The notes beneath the pieces are model-generated. The model was not told where the DNA came from. It made no database searches and was given only the letters and a program-made list of their open reading frames with translations. A program made the position numbers and the translations under genes. 64,000 bases of DNA from Clostridium sp. 1001271B_151109_B4. Its GTDB lineage: Bacteria > Bacillota > Clostridia > Clostridiales > Clostridiaceae. The stretch covers positions 1 to 64,000 of the forward strand of contig NZ_JADPBQ010000004.1 of assembly GCF_015670405.1 (NCBI RefSeq). Direction: 5' to 3'. Position 1 is the stretch's first letter. Every line of letters begins with the position of its first letter. Shown here one piece after another: positions 25,833 through 36,277 of this stretch.

Positions 25833-26073
25833 TTCTTATATATTATATATTATTCAAGTTTATTGTAAATGTTCTAAAATAAAAAATAGACAAATAGTGG
25901 TTATAAAAGTTCAATAAATTTTAGAAATTTCTTATTAATATATAGTATACTAAGTAATTGTAAAAGATTCTATCCATTATAGTTAGTACAAATCACCCAA
26001 TAAACTCCATATATAATTCATATTCTAATTTAATCTATGAAATTACTATAAAAATATAACTTTTTCAATCTCT

Positions 26074-27501
26074 TTAAAAGTTCCATTTTTCAATTTGTGC
26101 AGCACCTTCACCTTTTAATGTTAAAGCAGCATCAACTGACTCATTATAAATTCTAGTACTAAATACTTCTTCTCCATTATTTAAGAAGATTTCTAAAGAA
26201 GAATTATCAGAGAAAATTTTCATTGAAGTAATAGCTTCAATTTCTACTGCTCTCATATCTCTTCCACACCCTGATTTCCCAAGTTCTAATTTAAATACTT
26301 TATTATTAAATGAAAGCTTACAATCTTCTCTTAATGAAATTTCAAATTCTGAACTATTTTCAAAATTAATATTTAATTCAAAGGTATTGCTTTCAAATAT
26401 TTCTAAAGTATTAGCTTCATTTAAATAAACTTCCCTCTTTGTTGAATCACCTTTTCTTAAAGCCTCTAATTCAACAACTGGAATTTGGTATACCTTATTA
26501 TCCTTTAAAACTAATTCTCTTGGAATTGTTAATTGATGTTGCCAGAAATTATTTATAGTTGGATTTTTATGATCTACAGCATCTGGTACTCCCATCCACC
26601 CTATAACTATTCTTCTCCCCTTAGAATCTTCAAAAGTTTGTGGCGCATAGAAATCAAATCCTCTATCTATTTCAACAAACTTGCCAAGTTTAAGCTCTTT
26701 CTTATCATTAACAAAATTCCCAATGGAATATCCACATTGATATACATTATTATATTTATATCCTTCTGCTTCAATCCCCTGTGGTGAGAACATTAATATA
26801 TCCTTATTTCCTAACTTAAATGTATCTGGACACTCCCACATATAACCCATATCATCTAATTTTCCAGCTGGTACAGAGTGAAATTCCCAATTATAAAGAT
26901 CATTTGATTTATATAATAAAATACAACCCTTATCATCAGTAGTTCTAGCCCCTAGAACCATATAATAAGCTCCATCCTCTTCCCAAACCTTAGGGTCTCT
27001 AACGTGTAGTGACATATCAGCTGGAAAATCTGTATTTCTTAAAAGCACTTTCTTTTCTGAAAAGTTCATACCATCTTTGCTAGTTACTAAAATAACATTT
27101 TGTTCTCTTCCAGTTAATATATAATCATAATCTCCTTCATGTTTTACATTACCTGTATAGAAGAAATAAATTGTATCATCTTTTACAAAAGCTGACCCTG
27201 AATATACCCCATCCTTATCTTCATTCATATCTGGGTAAAGAGCAACTCCTTTATCTTCCCAATTAGTTAAATCTTTAGAAACTGCATGTCCCCAGAACTT
27301 TAACCCACTCATTGGTGTTAACGGTGAGTATTGATAGTAGAAATGATATTCTCCATTAAATTCACATAATCCATTAGGGTCATTTATCCATCCTATTGGA
27401 GCCATTATATGATATTTATTTCTCCATTTGTCACTATTTACAGCCTCTAAATTCTTGTTCATACATTCATTTATTTGCTCATCAAAATCAACTCTTAACA
27501 T
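26074..27501 (-). CDS. scrB: Sucrose-6-phosphate hydrolase (GH32)
   Basis: 475 residues, cytoplasmic. It cleaves sucrose 6-phosphate into glucose 6-phosphate and fructose. GH32 landmarks are present: WINDPNG with the nucleophile Asp41, FWGHAVSKDL, the RDPK motif near residue 167 (transition-state stabiliser) and WECPD near 223 with the acid/base Glu. The C-terminal beta-sandwich ends in IEKWNF. It starts 2 bp after the fructokinase stop, forming an operon. No sucrose PTS transporter is in the window, so uptake must be encoded elsewhere. Confidence 0.93.
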   Translation of the reverse strand: MLRVDFDEQINECMNKNLEAVNSDKWRNKYHIMAPIGWINDPNGLCEFNGEYHFYYQYSPLTPMSGLKFWGHAVSKDLTNWEDKGVALYPDMNEDKDGVYSGSAFVKDDTIYFFYTGNVKHEGDYDYILTGREQNVILVTSKDGMNFSEKKVLLRNTDFPADMSLHVRDPKVWEEDGAYYMVLGARTTDDKGCILLYKSNDLYNWEFHSVPAGKLDDMGYMWECPDTFKLGNKDILMFSPQGIEAEGYKYNNVYQCGYSIGNFVNDKKELKLGKFVEIDRGFDFYAPQTFEDSKGRRIVIGWMGVPDAVDHKNPTINNFWQHQLTIPRELVLKDNKVYQIPVVELEALRKGDSTKREVYLNEANTLEIFESNTFELNINFENSSEFEISLREDCKLSFNNKVFKLELGKSGCGRDMRAVEIEAITSMKIFSDNSSLEIFLNNGEEVFSTRIYNESVDAALTLKGEGAAQIEKWNF

Positions 27502-27503
27502 AA

Positions 27504-28475
27504 TTATCTCCCTTGTACTAATGTTAAAACTTCTTCTTTAGTCGGTAAAGCTCCTATAGCTCCCCTTTTACACACTGTTAAGGCAGCCGTTGCATTCGAG
27601 AATGTTAAAATCTCTTTTATCTTTTCTTCTGATAAATTAACTAGGCTTTCTAAAGTATTATCTCCCTCAGCAACTTGATATAAGAATGATCCTATAAATG
27701 AATCTCCTGCCCCTGTTGTATCTTGAGCCTCCACTTTAAATGATGGAGAAAATACTTTTCTTTCTTTAGTTATAAATTCTGCACCATTAGTTCCTTTTGT
27801 GTATATTATAACTTCAACATCTCCTTGTAATAAGAAATTTAATGCCTCAGTTTCATCTGCAATTCCAGTTATAAATTCTAATTCTTCATCACTTATTTTA
27901 ACTATATTAGCAAATGGTAAGAATTCTAAAATTGCTTCTCTGCAAGCTTCTGATGTTTCCCATAAGGGTAATCTAACATTCGGGTCAAAACTTATTAAAC
28001 AATTATTCTTTTTAGCAAATTCTATAGCTTTTCTATGGGCTTCTTTTATTGGTGCATCTATTAAGCTAACTGAACAGAAGTGTAATATTCCACCTTGTGC
28101 AAATACTTCTTCTTCTATTTCTTCTGCATTTAATAACATATCTGCACTTGGATTTCTGTAGAATGAAAAATCTCTTTCTCCATCTTCTCTTAATGAAACA
28201 AAGGCTAATGCAGTATTTGCTTCTTTTGTTCTTAAAACCTTTGATATATCTACTCCTAAAGGTTCAACTTGTTCTAAGATGTGATCTCCAAAACTATCAA
28301 CACCTAATTTAGTAAGCATTTGTGCTGTACCACCTAACTTTGCAACTGCAGCTGCTACATTAAGCGGAGCTCCTCCTGCAACTCTTAAAAAGTTACTTAC
28401 ATTATTTAAGGATTGTCCTTTTTCATGGGGTATAAAGTCAATTAAGGCTTCACCTATTGAAATTACTTTTTTCAT
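27504..28475 (-). CDS. scrK: Fructokinase (PfkB family)
   Basis: The frame is open further upstream, but GAGGAGGAAG precedes the ATG at 28475, giving MKKVISIGEALIDFIP and a 323-residue protein. The PfkB signature 1 region is GGAPLNVAAAVAKLGG, and signature 2 is DTTGAGDSFIGSF with the catalytic Asp near residue 255. It phosphorylates the fructose released by ScrB. The gene pair order scrK-scrB and the palindrome just upstream point to repression by a LacI-type regulator. Confidence 0.9.
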   Translation of the reverse strand: MKKVISIGEALIDFIPHEKGQSLNNVSNFLRVAGGAPLNVAAAVAKLGGTAQMLTKLGVDSFGDHILEQVEPLGVDISKVLRTKEANTALAFVSLREDGERDFSFYRNPSADMLLNAEEIEEEVFAQGGILHFCSVSLIDAPIKEAHRKAIEFAKKNNCLISFDPNVRLPLWETSEACREAILEFLPFANIVKISDEELEFITGIADETEALNFLLQGDVEVIIYTKGTNGAEFITKERKVFSPSFKVEAQDTTGAGDSFIGSFLYQVAEGDNTLESLVNLSEEKIKEILTFSNATAALTVCKRGAIGALPTKEEVLTLVQGR

Positions 28476-28498
28476 AAATCTTCCTCCTCTACATACAT

Positions 28499-28510
28499 GG
28501 GAACGTTCCC
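28499..28510. promoter_or_regulatory. Palindromic operator upstream of scrK
   Basis: The perfect 12-bp palindrome GGGAACGTTCCC has the central CG and AACGTT core typical of LacI-family operators. It lies 24 bp before the scrK start, just beyond the ribosome binding site, where a repressor would block transcription. The LacI-family gene at 36581-37579 is the obvious candidate regulator. Confidence 0.65.
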
Positions 28511-28633
28511 TCATAATTCAAAAAATATATTTATTTAAATAAATACTTTCACATCACTTTTCTACGATATTATTATAACATTTATTCATTCTTAGTCTAT
28601 ATATTTTCCTTCATAAATATCCTAATTTTATAA

Positions 28634-28730
28634 AAAAGATACCTATTATCTTTATATGTCCTTATAGTATAGAATTTAAATATAAAACTCTAACTATAAA
28701 TTTCTATAAATTATAGGTATCTATTTTTTA
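28634..28730 (-). terminator. Possible terminator of the M60 gene (long-loop inverted repeat)
   Basis: AAAAGATACCTAT and ATAGGTATCTATTTT are complementary arms about 65 nt apart, starting one base after the M60 stop, with T residues following on the minus strand. The long loop makes it a weak call. Confidence 0.4.
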
Positions 28731-28731
28731 T

Positions 28732-31700
28732 TTATCTATTATCAAACATATATGTCACTTGAGCTAAATAATTATTTTCTTTATCTTCATATGCTAAATA
28801 TAATGTATGATAAGCTTTATCAAAGTTTATTGTATCAAATGATACTACTCCATTTTCATCTACACACTCATCTATATCAAGAGAAACATCTTCTAATGTT
28901 ATATTATTCCTAACTACTATAGCCGATAATTCTACTGTACTGCCTTCTCTATTAACAGCATCATATTTTACAGTTATTTTATTATCTTCTTTATAAAGAC
29001 TTCCTATCACTATATTTTGGTACATAGCTTGTAAATTAGATAATTTCTCTAGTTCCTTAAGTTTAGATAAATCATTTATTTCATTATAATTTAAATTTAA
29101 ACTCTCTAAATTTTTAGCATATTGTAATCCTTCTAAATCTGAAATTCCACAACCTACAGCATTTAATTCAGTAAGTTTATACATATCTCCTATAGTTATA
29201 TCATTTGATGATATTTTTAATGCTGACTTAATAGCGTCCTTTAGATATTTATCACTTATATTCACTACTTCTGATAAATCAACCGCTTTTTCTAGTTTTT
29301 CATATGCTTCATTTAATTTATTAAATAAGTTATCAACTTCTTCTTGAGTATATCCATTAGCTAATTCTACATTAACTTCTTCTAAAACTATTTTTAGATC
29401 ATCAAAAGTTTCTTCAGTATAAACATCTTTGTTTAAGTTATTAATAACTTCAATTAATGAATCTAATTGTGCTCTATTTATTTCAATACCTTCATTATTT
29501 GCAAAGTGTAATTTAGTATCACCCCATGTTGCATGATCTGAACCATTACCATTTCCACCATCAGTTACAACAAGTTTTAACTCCTTTGCACCATTAATAT
29601 CTACTTCAACATACTTTTGCGCATCTCTTGATGTCATTAATCCACTATCAAATTTCTTTTCACCATCAACCCAAACTTCAAAGCTTACAGACCCAACAGT
29701 TCCATACATTTGTCTATCTACACCAACATATGAAGTAAAATATGCATAATCCTTATCACTTAAATTATAAATTATAGTAGATGTTGAATGTGCTCCTATA
29801 CCTCTTTCATAAGATATTTCTTCTCCATTCTCACCTGTTAATCTTAAACTTCCTCCACTTATTGATATATCTTTCTTTGGAGCAGTATAACTGTTATTAG
29901 TTGAATTCCAATCATATTCTGTTAAGTAAGTATAATCATTCATATCAACTACTGCAATAGTTCTTGTTTTTATAGTTGTATTTCCATCACTATCCGTTAC
30001 TTTATAAGTTAATTCATACTTTCCTGCTTTATTAAAATTAACTTCTCCTGATACTTCAACATTATCTGTTAAATCTCCATCTTCAGCATCACTTGCAGAA
30101 TATTCTTCATTTAACTCTATAGGATATCCTACTTTTGTAGACACTGACTTTGGTATATTAAGTGTTGGTACTGCATTTAATATTAAGAATTTAGCATCAC
30201 CAAAGCTAGCATGATCATATGAATTCCCATTTCCTGAATTATCTGCAACAAGCTTCAACTCGGATACTCCCTCTAATGGAATTCTTACTAACTTAGCATC
30301 ATCTGCCCATTTCATTACTCCACTATTATAAACTTCTACATCATCAGCATAAACTTTAAATATTACACTTGAATTATTTTGTTGTGCAATATTTCTATCT
30401 ATACCAACATAAGTTTCAAAGTATTCATAATTTTTACCTTCTAAGTTATAAACTATTTCTGAATTTGCATGAGTTCCAATACCTTTATCAAATACTTTTT
30501 CTTCACCATTTACACTTAACTTAATTTTATCTCCACCTGATGCTAAATCTTTTCTTACTTGTCCATAGTCAGTTCTTGCAGAATCCCAATCAATATCAGA
30601 TAAATACTCTGAATCACTATAAACTACAATAGTTTTTTCTGAAGTAGCAATATTTCCATCACTATCTGTTACTGTATATGATACTTTATAGTCACCAGTT
30701 TTATTAGTTGTAAAATTATTTGAATTAATTACTACTTTATTTGTTATATCTCCATCTTCTTGGTCGATGGCATTTACAGATGACATTAAATCATATTCAC
30801 TTCTTAACTTAACATATTCTGTTTCACCTACAGTTAAACTTGGAAATTTATTTCTTATAATTTCTTCTGCTCTATTTAAGTCATCTTGGAAAAGTTCTTC
30901 TGCTGGATGAGTACTAACCTCTTCTCTTAACTCATTTAATTTCTCTAAAGTATTATATTTTTCAGTTACTTCATTTTTATTACTGTCAGTAAATAATTCA
31001 TTCTTAATTTTATCTGATAATTCATCAGTTTTATAGAATGACATTTCACCTATACTTGCCCAGTTTTGATTTGCTTCAATGAATTTAAACTTAACTCTTC
31101 TTGCTTCTGTTTTAGTTATATCAATTTCAATAACATCATTTACACTACCATTATATGAGCCAGTACCTGCTAATCTAAAGTCATTGCCTTCTGCTTCGGT
31201 AGAAACATAAATTGCAAATTTAGTTGCAAATCCTTTCCCACCATTTCTAGCTGCATAAGCAATTTTATCTATCTCATTAACTTCACCTAAATCAAACACA
31301 ACTTCATTTTGGAATGAAAGACTATTTGGATTTCCTGTTTCCCAATGAGTATCCCTATTATTATCTATTGCATATCCAATAACACTGCTTCCATAGTTTC
31401 CACCATTATTAGAAATTGAAGCTACTGGTATCTTGAATTCTTCATTGTACGCTTCTAAATTATTAAATGAACCATACTTTGATTTAGTAGTAGTTAGCTC
31501 TTCATATACTGTTATATATGAAGTCTTTTCCACTACATTATTATCACTATCTGAAACCCTATAAACAACTTCAAATCTACCAACCTTTTCTGCCTCATAA
31601 GTATTTGAAATTATTTCGATACTTGAAGTTAAATCTCCATCTTCACTATCAGTAGCAGCTATACCTTCATTAAAATCTACTACTTCTCCTAATTTATAAG

Positions 31701-34700
31701 TTTTATCTGTAACAATTAAATCTGGTTTTGCATTATTAGTAGTTAATTTTGGATTTGCTATCACTGCATGGTCATATTTATTTCCATTTCCTCCATCACT
31801 AACTTCTATAACTAATTCCTGAATGCCCTTAACTGGAACATTTATAGCAACCATATTATCTGCATGTTTTATTATACTTGTAGTAGCTAGGACTTCACCA
31901 TCACCAATAACCTTAAATGCTACACTTGAATTACTTTGAGATTCTATCCCCATATCAATTCCAACTAATGCTTCGAAATTGTCATAATCTTCATTTGATA
32001 AATCATAAGTTATCTTACCATTTGCATGTATTCCAAACCCTTTATCAAAAGTTTTTATTTCATTATTTACTCTACCCTTTATACTACTGTTTCTTCTTGG
32101 CGTTCCATATTGAGTTGTAACATTTGTCCAATCCGTATCTGATAAATAATCATAATCACTTACCACTTGTACATTTACTGTTTTCGTAACAAGCACACCA
32201 TTATCTTCAATAGTATATTCTAATGGATAAGTTCCCTTTTCATTTACATTCACTTCACCATTTATAACTATATTTGAGCTTATATCTTCGCCATTATAAT
32301 TTAATGCTTTAACTAAATTCATTGGATCAAATTCTTCTCTAAGTTTTATACTTATTGATTGTTGTTGTATATTTAAGCTTGGAGTTAAAGAGTTCACTAC
32401 TACTTCATCCCCAGTATTTAATTTCTTATCATAAGGTATAACCGTATAATTTACTGACTCTTCTATATTTGATTCTGTATCCACAAAACTATTCGTTGAA
32501 GTAAATCCTATTAATTCACCATCCTTAAATATTTCATAACCTAATACATCATCCCTAAAGTCTTCATTAACGTTAAATGATAATTTTATATTTTCATTTT
32601 CCCTAATAACATTAACACTTAATCCTGGATTACTAGTAAATCCTTCACCTTCATACTCTATATAATCATAATTAGCATACCAAGTTTTTATATCAGGTTT
32701 TGGATATTGACTTAATAATTCTTTTGTCTCATCAGAAACCCAGAATCCATGTCTTTCAAAATGCTCGCTTAAATCTAATCCTAAAGCTATACTAGAGTAT
32801 TTAGCTAGCTGATTTAACTTATCATTTGCTGAATTTGCTGAATCTAAAATTACATTATTTTCTCTATACTGCCTATTTAATTTCCCCCAATATCCTGGAT
32901 ATATCATTTCTAATTGCCAGAATACTGCTAACTCTTCAAAAGCTTCTCCATCATAATAATAATTACTATCTGTTGATATAACATTCTTAAAAACATGGCT
33001 TTCAAAAGGTATTCTTCTATTTGGATTATTATAATAATAAGAAGAATTTTGAGGTATCATATTATTTGTAACTTCACCTATAGTTCTTACTTCTATATCA
33101 AGCTTATGACCTATTTCATGGTCAACACCCCATCCACCTACACTAGTTAACATAGACACCATTACATCCCCTTGAACACCTATATGCCCAGATGCAGCAT
33201 ACATGTACCCAAATGGTTGAGCTAATCTTATATTCTCTCTAGTATACTTAATATCATTCTTTATGCTACTTCCATCCATACCTAAATATTCAAATATCAT
33301 ATCCATATGGTCATTATACATATTTATAGTATTCATTGGAGTAAATCCTTGGTTTATATAAGCCTCATATGCCCCTGTTGCAGTTCCTGTAAATACAATA
33401 TGATCTGAAACTACCTCTACGACATCTATCATTTTCCTATCCATAACATTTGGATTTTCTGCCTTATCTGCATCAAGTCTTGCCTTGTAATCTTTTAGAA
33501 GTTCTAAGAATTCTTCTTCATCTGTATTTTTATCCATCATAGGGAACTGTTCACAACCAGATGCAAATCTTATAACCGGAGCTTTACTTTGTTGTTCTTC
33601 AGTATAAGGATTCACTATATATACAGCTCCACCTGGAGTTACATCATGATTGTACCATCCATCATTTTGACTAACAGCAGGCACAGTTATTACATTCTTA
33701 CCTATATTTAAACTTACTGTCCTTCCCCAACTTGCAAAACTTCCTTCTTGTTGTGAAAACATTAACTGTGGTAATGGTTGCCCTGGCTCTGCATCAACAT
33801 ATACTGTTATTGTTTCTCCAGCCCTAGCAACTACTCCAGTAGGCTGATTATTATTACCAAACCCAAATTTTAAATTACTATTTGCATGTGCATTTCTATC
33901 TCCATACTGTTCCGCAACAACAGTTTTAACAGTTTGTAAAGTACCATTTACAATATCCTTAGCCAATTGTACGTCTTTTAAATAAACTGCTGCCAATGGA
34001 TGCTCATTAATCTCATTTTCAAGTTCTGTTAATTTTTCTATAGTATTAAATTCCTCTGAAACAGTATCCATTAATCCATTTGTAAATAGTGTTTTCATTT
34101 TTTTAGATATTAAATCTTCTTTATATAATCTTATGTCTGAAATTGATGCCCAGTTTTCATGAGCTTTATCAAATACAAATTTTACTCTTTTAGCTTTAGT
34201 TGCATCAAATTGTATTTCTAACATATTATTAGTTACTGTATAACTACCTTCTGTCACCTTTTGAAAATTATCTCCTGAAGCAACTGGCGATATATATATA
34301 CTAAACTGTTCTGCAAATCCTTTTCCACTAGTTCTTGATTTGTAAGTTAATCTACTTATTACTTCTGCTTCTTCTAAAGTTAATATAACTTCGTTCTTAA
34401 ATGAATCACTATTAGGCTTTCCAGTTTCCCAATGAGTATCGGTATCTTCATCTATTGCATACTTTATTGCTGAACTAGAATATTGTCCTCCATTGTTACT
34501 TATACTTAAGTTTTTAACTCTATATACGTCATCATATTCATTTATATAATCTGTATAAAATGGTTCAAATTTAGATACATTTGCAGTACCACTTTCAACT
34601 TTCCCAAATTCAATTAACTCTTTAGCTAAATTTAACTTTTCAATATATTCATCTTTAAATGGATGTCCATTAGCTTCTTCTATTAAATTATCAATAGCCT

Positions 34701-36081
34701 GAATTGTTCCAAATTCAGGATTAACTTCATTCATTTTTTCATCTGTAAATAATATATCTATTTTTTGATCTAATTCATCTGGCATATATAAACCAAATTC
34801 AGAAGCTAAAGCCCAATTTTCATATCCCTTTTTATATACAAATTTTATTCTTCTTACTTCTGTTTCTTTAAATTTTATTTGTAAAGTATCTTTAGTCGTT
34901 ATACTTGTAGATCCATCTGATATTTTCTCAAATGTATCCCCTTCAGAAGTTCTAGATCCATATATTTCAAATTCCTGTGCAAACCCTCTCGAAACTAGGT
35001 TTGTATACATTATCCTATCTATGGTAGTTAACTCATCTAAAGTTATTACTACTTCATTTGTATGGTTAGATGTATTTTGCTTACCTGAATGCCAATTTGT
35101 ATTTACATCTCCATCCATAGCCCTTGATATATCATTAGAGGCATATTGTCCACCATTAGTTGTTATACTTGTAACTTTTTCTAGTGGCACCTTGAATAAT
35201 TCATCATAACTTGCTAACCTTTCATCATTAAATGACTTAAAGTTAGATACTTTAGCCTCTGCAAATTCTAATGACTTTCCTTCTAATATTATTCTAGCAT
35301 TGTTGATATCTTCTGCTATTTCACTATACAAAGGATGTGTACTCGCTTCCAAATCAAAAGCTTCTAATTTTTCTAGTGTATTAAATTCTTCACTTACCTC
35401 ATTCTTTGAATTATTAGTGAATATATTATTCATTTTATCTATTATGTTATCTTCTTTATAAAACATAAATTCAGATGCACTTGCCCAACCTTGATTAGCC
35501 TTTTTAAATACAAACTTTATTCTCTTAAATTCAGTTGCATCAAATTTTATTTCTACAACATCTCTTGTTGAATCTTTATACTCACCAGTAGCTACTAATT
35601 GAAAATCATCACTATCATCATTAGATGCATATATTTCAAATTCTTCAGCAAAGCCTTTTCCCCCTGCATCTGGTCTTGCTGCATAAACTATTCTATTTAA
35701 TATAGTTGTCTCTTTTAAATTAATTATAACCTCATTAGTAAAACTTGAACTATTAGGTGATCCTGTTTCCCAATGAGTTTTGAAATCTCCATCTATAGCT
35801 TTATCTATGGTGCTACTTCCATATTTTCCACCATTATTAGTTATAGATTCAATATTAGAATTATCCATTTTAAATACTTCATTATAATTCTCTAATAAAT
35901 CACTACCATATAAGCTAAATTTAGTTACAGTAGCTTCCTTACTTTCAGTTTCTTCAACTGCTTCATCAACCTGTATAACATTATTTTGTATTAGTGTCTC
36001 TGCAAATATATTAGCAGGTGTAGCTAGCAAATTTGTTATTGTTGCCGCTAAAATTAGTGTCGATAATTTTCTTTTTAACAT
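28732..36081 (-). CDS. Very large secreted M60 (mucinase-like) metallopeptidase with CBM32 and NPCBM modules
   Basis: 2449 residues with a Sec signal peptide (about 1-27). Domains in order: three F5/8-type C (CBM32) modules at about 75-215, 305-440 and 525-660, each with NNGGxYxSS...AIDxD...THWxTG. Then the M60/enhancin peptidase at about 727-1130, with HEIGH at 988-992 and the third zinc ligand Glu1003 in IGEVTN. Then NPCBM (1312-1444), an Ig-like DUF5011 domain, a fourth CBM32 (about 1555-1690), DUF5011, NPCBM (1827-1970), DUF5011, NPCBM (2049-2192), FIVAR (about 2197-2272) and a short leucine-rich region. There is no LPXTG anchor. The family cleaves O-glycosylated mucin-type proteins. Expression is preceded by a c-di-GMP riboswitch. 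Confidence 0.93.
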   Translation of the reverse strand: MLKRKLSTLILAATITNLLATPANIFAETLIQNNVIQVDEAVEETESKEATVTKFSLYGSDLLENYNEVFKMDNSNIESITNNGGKYGSSTIDKAIDGDFKTHWETGSPNSSSFTNEVIINLKETTILNRIVYAARPDAGGKGFAEEFEIYASNDDSDDFQLVATGEYKDSTRDVVEIKFDATEFKRIKFVFKKANQGWASASEFMFYKEDNIIDKMNNIFTNNSKNEVSEEFNTLEKLEAFDLEASTHPLYSEIAEDINNARIILEGKSLEFAEAKVSNFKSFNDERLASYDELFKVPLEKVTSITTNGGQYASNDISRAMDGDVNTNWHSGKQNTSNHTNEVVITLDELTTIDRIMYTNLVSRGFAQEFEIYGSRTSEGDTFEKISDGSTSITTKDTLQIKFKETEVRRIKFVYKKGYENWALASEFGLYMPDELDQKIDILFTDEKMNEVNPEFGTIQAIDNLIEEANGHPFKDEYIEKLNLAKELIEFGKVESGTANVSKFEPFYTDYINEYDDVYRVKNLSISNNGGQYSSSAIKYAIDEDTDTHWETGKPNSDSFKNEVILTLEEAEVISRLTYKSRTSGKGFAEQFSIYISPVASGDNFQKVTEGSYTVTNNMLEIQFDATKAKRVKFVFDKAHENWASISDIRLYKEDLISKKMKTLFTNGLMDTVSEEFNTIEKLTELENEINEHPLAAVYLKDVQLAKDIVNGTLQTVKTVVAEQYGDRNAHANSNLKFGFGNNNQPTGVVARAGETITVYVDAEPGQPLPQLMFSQQEGSFASWGRTVSLNIGKNVITVPAVSQNDGWYNHDVTPGGAVYIVNPYTEEQQSKAPVIRFASGCEQFPMMDKNTDEEEFLELLKDYKARLDADKAENPNVMDRKMIDVVEVVSDHIVFTGTATGAYEAYINQGFTPMNTINMYNDHMDMIFEYLGMDGSSIKNDIKYTRENIRLAQPFGYMYAASGHIGVQGDVMVSMLTSVGGWGVDHEIGHKLDIEVRTIGEVTNNMIPQNSSYYYNNPNRRIPFESHVFKNVISTDSNYYYDGEAFEELAVFWQLEMIYPGYWGKLNRQYRENNVILDSANSANDKLNQLAKYSSIALGLDLSEHFERHGFWVSDETKELLSQYPKPDIKTWYANYDYIEYEGEGFTSNPGLSVNVIRENENIKLSFNVNEDFRDDVLGYEIFKDGELIGFTSTNSFVDTESNIEESVNYTVIPYDKKLNTGDEVVVNSLTPSLNIQQQSISIKLREEFDPMNLVKALNYNGEDISSNIVINGEVNVNEKGTYPLEYTIEDNGVLVTKTVNVQVVSDYDYLSDTDWTNVTTQYGTPRRNSSIKGRVNNEIKTFDKGFGIHANGKITYDLSNEDYDNFEALVGIDMGIESQSNSSVAFKVIGDGEVLATTSIIKHADNMVAINVPVKGIQELVIEVSDGGNGNKYDHAVIANPKLTTNNAKPDLIVTDKTYKLGEVVDFNEGIAATDSEDGDLTSSIEIISNTYEAEKVGRFEVVYRVSDSDNNVVEKTSYITVYEELTTTKSKYGSFNNLEAYNEEFKIPVASISNNGGNYGSSVIGYAIDNNRDTHWETGNPNSLSFQNEVVFDLGEVNEIDKIAYAARNGGKGFATKFAIYVSTEAEGNDFRLAGTGSYNGSVNDVIEIDITKTEARRVKFKFIEANQNWASIGEMSFYKTDELSDKIKNELFTDSNKNEVTEKYNTLEKLNELREEVSTHPAEELFQDDLNRAEEIIRNKFPSLTVGETEYVKLRSEYDLMSSVNAIDQEDGDITNKVVINSNNFTTNKTGDYKVSYTVTDSDGNIATSEKTIVVYSDSEYLSDIDWDSARTDYGQVRKDLASGGDKIKLSVNGEEKVFDKGIGTHANSEIVYNLEGKNYEYFETYVGIDRNIAQQNNSSVIFKVYADDVEVYNSGVMKWADDAKLVRIPLEGVSELKLVADNSGNGNSYDHASFGDAKFLILNAVPTLNIPKSVSTKVGYPIELNEEYSASDAEDGDLTDNVEVSGEVNFNKAGKYELTYKVTDSDGNTTIKTRTIAVVDMNDYTYLTEYDWNSTNNSYTAPKKDISISGGSLRLTGENGEEISYERGIGAHSTSTIIYNLSDKDYAYFTSYVGVDRQMYGTVGSVSFEVWVDGEKKFDSGLMTSRDAQKYVEVDINGAKELKLVVTDGGNGNGSDHATWGDTKLHFANNEGIEINRAQLDSLIEVINNLNKDVYTEETFDDLKIVLEEVNVELANGYTQEEVDNLFNKLNEAYEKLEKAVDLSEVVNISDKYLKDAIKSALKISSNDITIGDMYKLTELNAVGCGISDLEGLQYAKNLESLNLNYNEINDLSKLKELEKLSNLQAMYQNIVIGSLYKEDNKITVKYDAVNREGSTVELSAIVVRNNITLEDVSLDIDECVDENGVVSFDTINFDKAYHTLYLAYEDKENNYLAQVTYMFDNR

Positions 36082-36123
36082 TTATTTTCCCCCCGAAATA
36101 TTATTTCCCAAGAGAAGTACATT

Positions 36124-36150
36124 AAAAAAAGCTACTCTTTAAAGAGTAGC
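36124..36150 (-). terminator. Riboswitch-controlled terminator upstream of the M60 gene
   Basis: The perfect 20-bp palindrome GCTACTCTTTAAAGAGTAGC (36131-36150) is followed on the minus strand by seven T (36124-36130). It lies between the aptamer and the start codon. The sequence just 3' of the aptamer (36274-36281) is a copy of the arm AAAGAGTA and could pair with the 5' arm as an antiterminator. Confidence 0.8.
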
Positions 36151-36277
36151 TAAAAATAAGTCTTAATAAAGATTAATATTTATCGAAAATGCTGTAAGGG
36201 TGCATTTAATTGAAAGTGAAACACTTCAATGAAATATATGAACTTTATTTACTTAAAAACAAAAAGTCTAATGTACT

